From Paremcibacter congregatus (GTDB lineage Bacteria; Pseudomonadota; Alphaproteobacteria; Sphingomonadales; Emcibacteraceae): a DNA stretch of 64,000 nt. Position 1 is the stretch's first letter. Each line of letters opens with the position of its first letter. The DNA lies in the NCBI RefSeq assembly GCF_006385135.1, contig NZ_CP041025.1, positions 899,501 to 963,500 of the forward strand, given 5' to 3'. Positions 1 through 7,189 of this stretch are shown piece after piece. Position numbers and translations under genes: made by a program. The notes under the pieces are model-generated. The model was given only the letters and a program-made list of their open reading frames with translations. It was not told the DNA's origin and made no database searches.

Positions 1-587
1 GCAACGGCTATCTCGCCTATGACGAAATTCAGGTCCGGGGGACGGTGATTTATAGCCGGGGAGAGATCAGCGAAGACCTGTTTCAACGGCCCGAGCGCCC
101 GCCGGCGGCGACGCATCTCGCCCGCGCCCAAGGCTATTATGATCACGCCTTTTCCCTCGCCCGCAGGTTTCTCGCCGGGGCGTGGTCCTATGCCGGGCGG
201 GATCGCGGCGCGGCGGCCCTGATGCTCAATCTCGCCGCCGCCGAGGCCTATGAGGCCCTGATGGTGGTGCATATCCTGAAATATCCGCCAAGCCGCCCGC
301 TGTCCTCTTTACGGGAACTCGCCGAAAGCCTGCATCCGGAACTGGCTCTGATCTGGACCGGGCGCAGGGCGGCCAAGAGTTTTGACCGGTTGGCCCGCGC
401 CTTTTGTGAGGTGCGGTTCCGCCCGGATTATGCGATCACGGCGGCGGAACTGAACGTGATGTTCGGGTCTGTGGAGGATTTGCACCGCAGTGTCGCCCAC
501 ATCTGCCGCCTGAAGTTTGAAACTTTAAAGACCGGAAGCCTCGCCCGGCCCCGGAAAGACGGGGGGCCGGATAAAGGGGAGGGCTGA
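1..587 (+). CDS. HEPN-domain protein, C-terminal part (probable nucleotidyltransferase-HEPN fusion)
   Basis: The frame is open from base 3 and runs off the left edge, so this is the C-terminal part of a longer protein. The visible chain starts NGYLAYDEIQVRGTVIYS, which resembles the end of a minimal nucleotidyltransferase domain. After a linker comes an all-helical HEPN-like region: repeated Ala/Leu-rich helices, then ARAFCEVRFRPDY, which matches the family's R-x-Y/F-R-x-DY region, then a final helix. MNT-HEPN proteins often act as toxin-antitoxin-like pairs or as stand-alone fusions. I infer the fusion from the upstream residues and cannot see the catalytic half. The last 20 residues are charged and Pro/Gly-rich. 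It converges on phaB with a hairpin between them. Confidence 0.6.
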   Translation, partial: NGYLAYDEIQVRGTVIYSRGEISEDLFQRPERPPAATHLARAQGYYDHAFSLARRFLAGAWSYAGRDRGAAALMLNLAAAEAYEALMVVHILKYPPSRPLSSLRELAESLHPELALIWTGRRAAKSFDRLARAFCEVRFRPDYAITAAELNVMFGSVEDLHRSVAHICRLKFETLKTGSLARPRKDGGPDKGEG

Positions 588-598
588 AGAAAGATTTG

Positions 599-624
599 GG
601 CGGTGAATGCAGAGATTCACCGCC
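599..624. terminator. Hairpin between convergent HEPN gene and phaB
   Basis: A perfect 10-bp stem (GGCGGTGAAT / ATTCACCGCC) with a 6-base loop sits between the two convergent stop codons. No strong T-run follows on either strand, so it is a probable but weak bidirectional terminator. Confidence 0.55.
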
Positions 625-634
625 AATGCCCCGG

Positions 635-1360
635 TTACGAGGTCAGATATTGGCCACCGTTGATGGTCAGGGTCGAGCCGGTGATGAAGCTCGCCTTGTC
701 GGACACCAGATAGGCCACGGCGTCCGCGATTTCCTCGGCCTCGCCCAGACGGCCCACCGGGATGCCCTTGACGATCTTCGCCAGGATATCTTCCGGCACG
801 GCCTTGACCATTTCGGTGGCGATATAGCCGGGGGCTACCGCATTGACGGTGATGCCGTGGCGGGCGCCTTCCTGGGCCAGCGCCTTGACAAAGCCGATGG
901 TCCCGGCCTTGGCGGCGGAATAATTGACCTGGCCGATCTGGCCTTTCTGCCCGTTGATGGAACTGATGCAGACGATGCGGCCGAATTTCGCCGCCTTCAT
1001 GCTGTCGAATGTCGCCTTGCACATGTTGAAGTTGGACGTCAGGTTGGTGTCGAGCACCGCATCCCACATGTCCTTGGTCATGCGGCTAAAACCGGTGTCG
1101 CGGGTGATGCCGGCGTTATTGACAAGCACCGCCACCTCGCCGAGGTCCTTGGTGACCCGGGCAACCCCTTCGGCGCAGGCGTCAAAATCGCCCACATCCC
1201 ATTTATAGACCTCAATCCCGGTGGCTTCCTTAAATTCGGCGGCGGCGGTATCATTGCCGGCGTAGGTCGCGGCGACAGCATAGCCGGCCTCTTTCAGGGC
1301 GAGAGAGATGGCGGCGCCGATACCACGGGTACCTCCGGTAACTAGTGCAACTTTAGACAT
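635..1360 (-). CDS. phbB: Acetoacetyl-CoA reductase (SDR family)
   Basis: This 241-residue short-chain dehydrogenase has the N-terminal NAD(P)-binding motif TGGTRGIG (residues 8-15), NNAG at 81-84, and a catalytic Ser134/Tyr147/Lys151 triad in the contexts CISSING and YSAAK. The block NGQKGQIGQVNYS is typical of PhaB/PhbB enzymes. These reduce acetoacetyl-CoA to (R)-3-hydroxybutyryl-CoA with NADPH, the second step of polyhydroxybutyrate synthesis. The gene lies 60 bp downstream of the thiolase gene on the same strand, so the two are probably co-transcribed. Length is normal for the family. Confidence 0.93.
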   Translation of the reverse strand: MSKVALVTGGTRGIGAAISLALKEAGYAVAATYAGNDTAAAEFKEATGIEVYKWDVGDFDACAEGVARVTKDLGEVAVLVNNAGITRDTGFSRMTKDMWDAVLDTNLTSNFNMCKATFDSMKAAKFGRIVCISSINGQKGQIGQVNYSAAKAGTIGFVKALAQEGARHGITVNAVAPGYIATEMVKAVPEDILAKIVKGIPVGRLGEAEEIADAVAYLVSDKASFITGSTLTINGGQYLTS

Positions 1361-1420
1361 CGTGTTTCCTCATATCAATTGGGCATAGGTTAGTTAAGAG
1401 GCCGTCGGGAAAGGGGCTCC

Positions 1421-2596
1421 CTAGGGCCGTTCGACACACATGGCGACACCCATCCCGCCCCCGATACACAGGGTGGCGAGACCTTTATGGACGTCGCGAC
1501 GTTTCATTTCATGGAGCAGGGTGGTCAGCACCCGCGCGCCACTGGCGCCCAGCGGATGTCCGATGGCGATCGCGCCCCCGTTAACATTCAGCTTGTCCGC
1601 CGGAATATTCAGATCCTGACCCACGGCGCAGGCCTGGGCGGCGAAGGCTTCGTTGGCTTCGACCAGATCGACATCGTCGATGGTCCAGCCGGCTTTGGCC
1701 AGTGCCTTTTGGCTGGCGGGCACCGGGCCGATGCCCATGATGGAGGGGTCGACCCCGGCAGTGGCCCATGATTTGATGATCGCCAGCGGGTTGAGACCGC
1801 GCTTTGAAGCTTCCTCGACGCTCATCAGCATCACGGCGGCGGCGCCGTCATTGATGCCGCTGGCGTTGGCAGCGGTGACGGTGCCGTCTTTTTTAAAGGC
1901 CGGGCGCACGCCGGACAGGCTCTCGAGGGTCACGCCTTTGCGGATATATTCATCTTCGGAAACTTCAATATCGCCACGGCGGTTTTTGATGGTCACGGTG
2001 AGGATTTCGTCTTCGAATTTTCCGCTGGCCTGGGCGGCCTCGGCTTTATTCTGCGAGGTCACAGCAAAAGCATCCTGTGTATCGCGGCTGATGTCCCATT
2101 TCTCGGCGATGTTTTCGGCGGTGATGCCCATATGGGTATTGTTGAAGACATCGGTCAGGGCGTCCCAGAGCATGGTGTCCTTGAATTCGGCGGAGCCCAT
2201 TTTAATGCCGCCGCGTAAATGGGCGCTGTGCTGGGCCTGGCTCATGCTTTCCTGGCCACCGGCGATGATAATATCCGCATCGCCGCAGACAATCGCCTGA
2301 TAGCCGAGCGCCACAGCCCGCAGACCGGAGCCGCAGAGCTGATTGATGCCATAAGCTGTTGTTTCAATCGGCAGGCCGGCGTTGATGGACGCCTGGCGGG
2401 CGGGGTTCTGACCGGCGCCGGCTGTCAGGATCTGTCCGAGAACCACTTCTGAAATATCTTCGGGCGTAACACCGGTTTCCTGCAGTAGCCCCTTGATCAC
2501 CACTTCGCCGAGATAATGGGCGGGAACAGAGCTGAGAGAGCCGTTGAAAGAGCCAACGGGGGTGCGGAGGGCAGAGACAATAGCAACTTCGGTCAT
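1421..2596 (-). CDS. phbA: Acetyl-CoA C-acetyltransferase (beta-ketothiolase)
   Basis: This 391-residue biosynthetic thiolase has all the active-site landmarks: the acyl-accepting Cys88 in [11 protein letters not shown], His347 in GHPLGASG, and the deprotonating Cys377 in CIGGGMG. It condenses two acetyl-CoA to acetoacetyl-CoA, the first step toward PHB. The order thiolase then reductase on one strand is the classic phbAB pair. The 214-bp gap upstream contains a TGC-rich element that could be a PhaR site. Confidence 0.95.
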   Translation of the reverse strand: MTEVAIVSALRTPVGSFNGSLSSVPAHYLGEVVIKGLLQETGVTPEDISEVVLGQILTAGAGQNPARQASINAGLPIETTAYGINQLCGSGLRAVALGYQAIVCGDADIIIAGGQESMSQAQHSAHLRGGIKMGSAEFKDTMLWDALTDVFNNTHMGITAENIAEKWDISRDTQDAFAVTSQNKAEAAQASGKFEDEILTVTIKNRRGDIEVSEDEYIRKGVTLESLSGVRPAFKKDGTVTAANASGINDGAAAVMLMSVEEASKRGLNPLAIIKSWATAGVDPSIMGIGPVPASQKALAKAGWTIDDVDLVEANEAFAAQACAVGQDLNIPADKLNVNGGAIAIGHPLGASGARVLTTLLHEMKRRDVHKGLATLCIGGGMGVAMCVERP

Positions 2597-2681
2597 GATT
2601 TATTTCCTTAAATATTTCGGTTCGAGACGACAGAGGCCGCGTGCTACCTGGCAGCAACAGCCCGTCATATTGTGTCTACTA

Positions 2682-2695
2682 TCGCACTGCACAAA
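2682..2695. promoter_or_regulatory. Candidate PhaR-type TGC-rich site upstream of the thiolase gene
   Basis: The bases TCGCACTGCACAAA lie 85-100 bp upstream of the thiolase start codon, with a second GCAGCAA element at 2651-2657. PhaR proteins bind TGC-rich sequences and repress PHB genes, and this window encodes a PhaR. Function is inferred from composition only. Confidence 0.3.
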
Positions 2696-2810
2696 GAAAA
2701 TGTAAATCAAACTTTATGACTAGACCATGACATTTCCGTGAGTCGTAAATTTTATAGGGGATTCGGAAAAATATATCAATAATTACTTTTTTAAGTGTTT
2801 TATTGCAATA

Positions 2811-4085
2811 TTATTTCAAGTATAAAGCAAATTTTCGCCATAAAGTGTCTTTTGCATTCTGCCCGGCGACCATGCTGACATGACCGCCTTCCATCACATG
2901 ATGGTCAAAGTGCGGTAATAATCTGATCAGCGCCTTCGCAGATGCGGGGGGAACGATGCGATCCCGGGTCGGGGTGATAAGGCGGCCCGGCAACCGCAGG
3001 GTCACGGGGTCGATTATTTGGCCGGCTATTTTCCACTGTTTTTCATGGGGTTGATTGTGTTTATACCATTTGATCAGGCAGTCTCTGGCCACGGGCGGCG
3101 CCAGCGGCGGAATGCGGGCGCTTTGAGGCGTTGCGGGAATGCTGTTTTCCCCATTGGCCCAGTCTTCGAGAGCGACAAAGTGCCGGGCGGCGTCGCTGTC
3201 GGGGTCAAGGGTGGCGAAATGGCGGAATTTGCGATCTGACAGGGTCGGATCGAGGGTGTAAAAAAACATCTGCATGATGTTGACCGGCGTGGGGGCGCGC
3301 AAGGCGGAAGCGGCTTCTATCTCAATAAATTTTTCTGTCAGGGCCGGTAAATGAACCGGCTGGTCGGCGTGGAAATCCCAGGGAGTCGCCATCAGGGTGA
3401 GACTGTGCAGCAGGTCTTCTTCCTGAAGGAGTTGGGCTGCGGCCAGACACAGGTTGCCGCCCATGCAATAACCGACCAAATGGATTTTCTGACCATGATG
3501 TTGATGCAAGCGGCGGATCAGCGGCATCAGGCGTTGGGTGATATATCCTTCAAGGTCAAAGGTCAATTCTTCCGGTCCCGGCAAGGTCCAGTCCAGAAGA
3601 TAAGGATGCAGCCCCTGATCGGCGAGACAACGAAGGAAGCTGTGGTCTTCCTGCAAGTCAAGCACGTAGGCCGGATTGACCAGCGAAGGCACAGCAAGAA
3701 CCAAAGGCGCATCGGGGGCGCTGTTTGGCGCGTAATCGCGGAGTTCGCTGCTGCCGATCGTCCCCTGTAACGGCATGACGGGAACGTTTCTGCGATAGGG
3801 ATGGTTTTGATAACGGGTCATGCCGTCAAGGGTTTCTTTAAGGCGCGTCTGGGCCTGTTTCATCACTTCAATTTGAACAGTCTTCAGGTCCTGCCCGCCG
3901 AGATCGCGATGAAGGTCGGCGGCTTGTGGTTTCAGAGAGGGATGTACCTGAAGACCGCCGAGCTGAAACAGCGGCAGGGCGGCGGCGGCGGCGAGCCAGT
4001 TCTGGGTCGTGCCCGCCACATGCAGGCTCAGAGGGTGGGGGCCCCGGCCCGTCGGGTTTTTAAGTTGTACCGTGTCGTCAGTCAT
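2811..4085 (-). CDS. Short PHA synthase-like alpha/beta hydrolase
   Basis: This protein belongs to the PHA synthase/alpha-beta hydrolase superfamily. The nucleophile motif is GYCMGG with Cys207 in place of the lipase Ser, as in true PHA synthases. Asp375 (PTRDRIVP) and His402 (GGHVSM) complete the triad, and LLDWTLP is also PhaC-like. I chose the ATG at 4085 because GGAAGA precedes it; an in-frame start at 4166 would add 27 residues with no better signal. At 424 residues it is much shorter than class I synthases (about 590) and longer than class III PhaC (about 355). It lies upstream of phbAB on the same strand, consistent with polymerising 3-hydroxybutyryl-CoA. It could instead be a PHA depolymerase-like relative, but the Cys nucleophile argues for a synthase. 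Confidence 0.75.
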   Translation of the reverse strand: MTDDTVQLKNPTGRGPHPLSLHVAGTTQNWLAAAAALPLFQLGGLQVHPSLKPQAADLHRDLGGQDLKTVQIEVMKQAQTRLKETLDGMTRYQNHPYRRNVPVMPLQGTIGSSELRDYAPNSAPDAPLVLAVPSLVNPAYVLDLQEDHSFLRCLADQGLHPYLLDWTLPGPEELTFDLEGYITQRLMPLIRRLHQHHGQKIHLVGYCMGGNLCLAAAQLLQEEDLLHSLTLMATPWDFHADQPVHLPALTEKFIEIEAASALRAPTPVNIMQMFFYTLDPTLSDRKFRHFATLDPDSDAARHFVALEDWANGENSIPATPQSARIPPLAPPVARDCLIKWYKHNQPHEKQWKIAGQIIDPVTLRLPGRLITPTRDRIVPPASAKALIRLLPHFDHHVMEGGHVSMVAGQNAKDTLWRKFALYLK

Positions 4086-4178
4086 GCATTTCTTCCGCGT
4101 TATCTCCTTACTATAGGCAATGATACGGGAGAATAAACGACAAAATATGCCGGGGTGCAGAAACACAGGTCATACTGA

Positions 4179-4583
4179 TTATTCCTTCATCGGAATAACG
4201 ACAAAGTTCAACACATCGGCCTGTCGCACATTATCAACCACTTGCATCATGATACCGGTACTGGCATTGGGATGGGTTCTGATAACGACGGATGAATCCT
4301 CCAGCTGTGACATTCTGCGTTTCAGGTTGGGGCCGACGGCCCGGACATCTATTCGGCGTTTCGCAAACCAGATGTCATCATTATCGCTGATTTCTATGAC
4401 AATACTGACTTTTTCGGTCGTGACCTTGGTGGCGTTTTCCGGAACGCTGATGTGTATGCCGCTTTCTTTCAGGAAGGAGGCGGTAACGATAAAGAAGATC
4501 AACATGATAAAGACAATATCCAGCATCGGTGTCATATCAATTTTAACATCATCTTCCTTATGGCGATAGCTATAGTCGCGCAT
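4179..4583 (-). CDS. exbD: ExbD/TolR-family biopolymer transport protein (copy 1)
   Basis: This 134-residue protein has a short cytoplasmic N-terminus, one membrane segment (about residues 20-40) and a periplasmic domain, the ExbD/TolR layout. Asp22 in MTPMLDIVF matches the membrane aspartate needed for proton-driven energy coupling. A strong ribosome site (GGAGGG) precedes the ATG. It is a close paralogue of the next gene, sharing DMTPMLDIVFIMLIFFIVTA, and probably forms part of a TonB-ExbBD energiser for the TonB-dependent receptors of this cell. No ExbB is encoded in the window. Confidence 0.9.
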   Translation of the reverse strand: MRDYSYRHKEDDVKIDMTPMLDIVFIMLIFFIVTASFLKESGIHISVPENATKVTTEKVSIVIEISDNDDIWFAKRRIDVRAVGPNLKRRMSQLEDSSVVIRTHPNASTGIMMQVVDNVRQADVLNFVVIPMKE

Positions 4584-4820
4584 ATATCCCTCCTGTAAGT
4601 AATCCTTTCCTTATGTTAGACTGAACTATCAGTGCCGCGTTTAACCGACACAACTGAACCCTCATTATATCATAAAATATCATGCCTTGCCATGCGTGGA
4701 ATTGAGGGGGGGCGCGAGGAGTGGGGGATGAATGAAGATGCAGATCCGGGGCCTGAAAACGTCAGGCGTCACAGACCTGCATCCGCCCCCAAAAGCCTCC
4801 CCAAGGGACTGCCGGTTGGT

Positions 4821-5225
4821 CTATTCCTTGATCGGAGAAACGATAAAGTCGTGCACTCCGGCGTCGTGTACCCGGTCGACCACCTGCATCAAGGTATCGG
4901 TCCGGGCGCCAGGGTGGGCACGCACCACCACCGAGGGATTATCAAGCTCGGACATCTTGCGTTTCAGGTTAGCGCCCACGGCGCGGATATCGATGCGCCG
5001 GGCGCCAAAGAGAACTTCATTGCTTTCACTGACCTGCAGGATCAAGCTGACCCTGTCCTTCGTCGTGGGTGGGCTGTTTTCCGGCACATTGAGCGGCAGA
5101 CCGCTTTCTTTCAGGAAGGAGGCGGTGACGATAAAGAAGATCAGCATGATAAAGACAATATCCAGCATCGGCGTCATATCGATTTCCGCCTCATTATTGA
5201 GGGTGCGGGCGCTATGGTTGCGCAT
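4821..5225 (-). CDS. exbD: ExbD/TolR-family biopolymer transport protein (copy 2)
   Basis: This second 134-residue ExbD has the same architecture and the same membrane Asp22. It begins three bases after the TonB stop codon, with the ribosome site GGAGGAGGG inside the end of tonB, so the two are translationally coupled. The membrane-segment coding region is almost identical at DNA level to copy 1 (77 of 80 bases), while the periplasmic halves differ more. This suggests duplication with later gene conversion or strong constraint. Confidence 0.9.
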   Translation of the reverse strand: MRNHSARTLNNEAEIDMTPMLDIVFIMLIFFIVTASFLKESGLPLNVPENSPPTTKDRVSLILQVSESNEVLFGARRIDIRAVGANLKRKMSELDNPSVVVRAHPGARTDTLMQVVDRVHDAGVHDFIVSPIKE

Positions 5226-5228
5226 ATC

Positions 5229-5831
5229 TTAGCCCTCCTCCAGCTGAAAGGTGACTTTTTCCATCACGCCGAGAACATCTACGGCGACACCGTTCAGCAC
5301 CCGTGGCTTATATTTATATTTCTCCACGGCTTGGAGGGAGGGACGTTCGAAGGCGCTATGAGTGGATTCGACAATCTCTACATTCTCGACAGAACCGGTG
5401 CGGGTGACGGTGAAACGCACCACCACGTAGCCTTCGATGCCTTTTGTTTGCGGACCATTGGGATAGCGCGGGGCGAGTTTCGTGATTGGCTGCATATCAC
5501 CTTCGGCAAGACCAATCATTTTCGGAGCGACAATGCCTGTGCCGGGCGGAGTGAGAGGGAAACTGCTGCCAATGGTGACGGTTGGTTTCTCGGTGGTGGT
5601 TGTCGGAGGAGGGAAATCAATGATCTCTGTTGTATTATCTATGATATCCGGCTTTCTGATCTTTTGACGCGGGGGTGCCGCCGGTTCCACCTCGCCGATA
5701 ATGACTGGGCGGTGCATCGGAAGTTCAGGCTTCACCATTTGCGGCGGTTTAATTAGCAGATACATGCCGAGGAACAGGGCAAAGGTCATCAGGAGGGCGC
5801 CAAAAGCGGAGGGAAAATATCTGGTCAACAT
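5229..5831 (-). CDS. tonB: TonB-family energy transducer
   Basis: This 200-residue protein has one N-terminal membrane anchor (about residues 8-27), a proline-rich periplasmic linker with PPP and TTTT stretches, and a C-terminal TonB domain (about 110-200). That domain contains APRYPNGPQTKGIEGYVVVRFTV and YKYKPRVLNGVAV, typical of TonB C-termini that grip the TonB box of outer-membrane receptors. The linker is short compared with E. coli TonB. It is the first gene of a minus-strand set tonB-exbD-exbD. Confidence 0.9.
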   Translation of the reverse strand: MLTRYFPSAFGALLMTFALFLGMYLLIKPPQMVKPELPMHRPVIIGEVEPAAPPRQKIRKPDIIDNTTEIIDFPPPTTTTEKPTVTIGSSFPLTPPGTGIVAPKMIGLAEGDMQPITKLAPRYPNGPQTKGIEGYVVVRFTVTRTGSVENVEIVESTHSAFERPSLQAVEKYKYKPRVLNGVAVDVLGVMEKVTFQLEEG

Positions 5832-6149
5832 GAAGGTCTCCTATATTTATGTCATGTTATAATATTATGATTGTGGGGTGTGGGGCATCCTTGGATGGTG
5901 CGGGACGCATGGTCCGCAGCATCAGACGTTTAAGTGATGATGTGTCTTGTCGTGGTCTTAGAAAAGGCGTCGCGATCGGCCGGTAAGCACATGGGCGTTA
6001 CGGGGCTGACGACAGTTATTTATTTTTGTAAACATGAACCATTACCACTATGTAATGTGATAATATAACAATATATTGACAGCTGCATTTTGTCAAGATC
6101 TATCTGCGGGCCTGCGGGCGGGTTATTTTTGACCGGGGCCTCAAAGACA
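5832..6149. other. Intergenic region upstream of tonB with an inverted repeat
   Basis: About 320 bases with no supportable gene. The tonB promoter must lie here. An inverted repeat TTGACA-N9-TGTCAA is at 6076-6096, next to an AT-rich stretch (6045-6075); it could be an operator. I see no Fur-type box. Confidence 0.5.
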
Positions 6150-6356
6150 TTACTTATTATCCAGGGGGTCATCTTTTGTCGTATTTTCTGCCAGCCACGT
6201 CTCCAGCGCTGCCGGATCGGTGGCCCAGAGTTTGAGATTGTCCTGCCACAGGTCGAGGTAACGCCGCGCGATGTCTTCCGGTGTCGGTTCGGGGGCCGGG
6301 TGATTCTGGGGCGCGGATGTTTTGCCGTAGGGCTTATGGCGATCGGATGTGGTCAT
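6150..6356 (-). CDS. Small hypothetical protein, Trp-rich helix, near phaR
   Basis: This is a 68-residue protein with a polar, Pro-rich N-terminus and one predicted amphipathic helix, ARRYLDLWQDNLKLWATDP, followed by a second short helix. No family is recognised with certainty. The gene is divergent from phaR and shares the TGC-rich region with it, so I suspect a role linked to PHB granules. The ribosome site is weak, and the case rests on length, codon use and position. Confidence 0.5.
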   Translation of the reverse strand: MTTSDRHKPYGKTSAPQNHPAPEPTPEDIARRYLDLWQDNLKLWATDPAALETWLAENTTKDDPLDNK

Positions 6357-6424
6357 AGCATAAAAACATAAGCGGTTTGGCGTGATTTGACAGCAAAAAA
6401 GCGCTAAATTAGAATTATTTTTTG

Positions 6425-6456
6425 TTGCGCAGCATTTTTTCTTGCGCTCTGCAGCA
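6425..6456. promoter_or_regulatory. Candidate PhaR autoregulatory operator
   Basis: Two TGC-rich copies, TTGCGCAGCA (6425-6434) and TTGCGCTCTGCAGCA (6442-6456), lie 55-85 bp upstream of the phaR start and also upstream of the divergent small gene. Known PhaR proteins bind TGC-rich sites and repress their own gene. The fit here is by eye. Confidence 0.5.
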
Positions 6457-6510
6457 TTTTATCGTGAGATAACGCGCAACGGGACATAAAACAACAAAGG
6501 TTTATCAGGC

Positions 6511-7164
6511 GTGGCGAAAAAAAACAGCCGGGATGGCGATCGAATTATCATTAAAAAATATGCCAATCGACGGCTTTATAATACTGACAGCAGCAGCTAT
6601 GTGACGCTGGACGATCTGGCGGTGATGGTCAAGGACGGTACGGATTTTGTTGTCCGTGACGCCAAGAGCGGCGAGGATATCACCCATTCTGTCCTGACGC
6701 AGATTATCTTCGAAGAGGAAAGCAAAGGGGAAACCATGCTGCCGGTGAACTTTCTGCGTCAACTGATTTCCTTCTATGGGGATGGTTTGCAGAAAGTTGT
6801 GCCGGATTATCTCGAAAGCAGCATGTCGGCTTTTGCCGAGAATCAGGAAAAATTCCGTGATTTCTTTACCGGCACGTTGCCCGGGGCTGATTTGGCGAAT
6901 CCGGCCCTGAAGCCGTTCGAGGAAATGGCCCGTCAGAATATGGCGATTTTTGAGCAAACCATGTCAATGTTTTCTCCTTTCGGCGCGAGCAGGGGTGCCG
7001 CCGAAGGAAAAGCTGCCGATAAAAAGGCAGAAGAAAGTGAAGCACAACCTGAACAGGGAACTGCTTCATCTACCGGGGTAGATGGCGATCCGTTGTCCGA
7101 TTTACAGGCGCAACTGGCCGCAATGCAGGATCAAATCAATAAACTGCAAAAAAATAACAAATAA
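6511..7164 (+). CDS. phaR: PHB synthesis repressor PhaR
   Basis: This 217-residue protein starts with the PHB/PHA accumulation regulator DNA-binding domain: IIIKKYANRRLYNTDSSSYVT at about 12-32, then SGEDITHSVLTQIIFEEE and LPVNFLRQLISFYG, which form the usual two-part conserved block. The C-terminus is Gln/Glu-rich and ends in a short coiled-coil-like helix. PhaR senses the polymer itself: when granules form, it leaves the DNA and phasin/PHB genes are expressed. The start is GTG at 6511, preceded by AAAGG. Confidence 0.93.
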   Translation: MAKKNSRDGDRIIIKKYANRRLYNTDSSSYVTLDDLAVMVKDGTDFVVRDAKSGEDITHSVLTQIIFEEESKGETMLPVNFLRQLISFYGDGLQKVVPDYLESSMSAFAENQEKFRDFFTGTLPGADLANPALKPFEEMARQNMAIFEQTMSMFSPFGASRGAAEGKAADKKAEESEAQPEQGTASSTGVDGDPLSDLQAQLAAMQDQINKLQKNNK

Positions 7165-7189
7165 ACATCTATAAATTTGGAGACGGATA

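Noticed and set aside
4632-5756. Long plus-strand open frame (374 codons) opposite tonB and exbD
   Set aside because: It is antisense to two genes with clear family motifs, has no ribosome site and a His/Gly-rich composition typical of antisense frames in GC-rich DNA.
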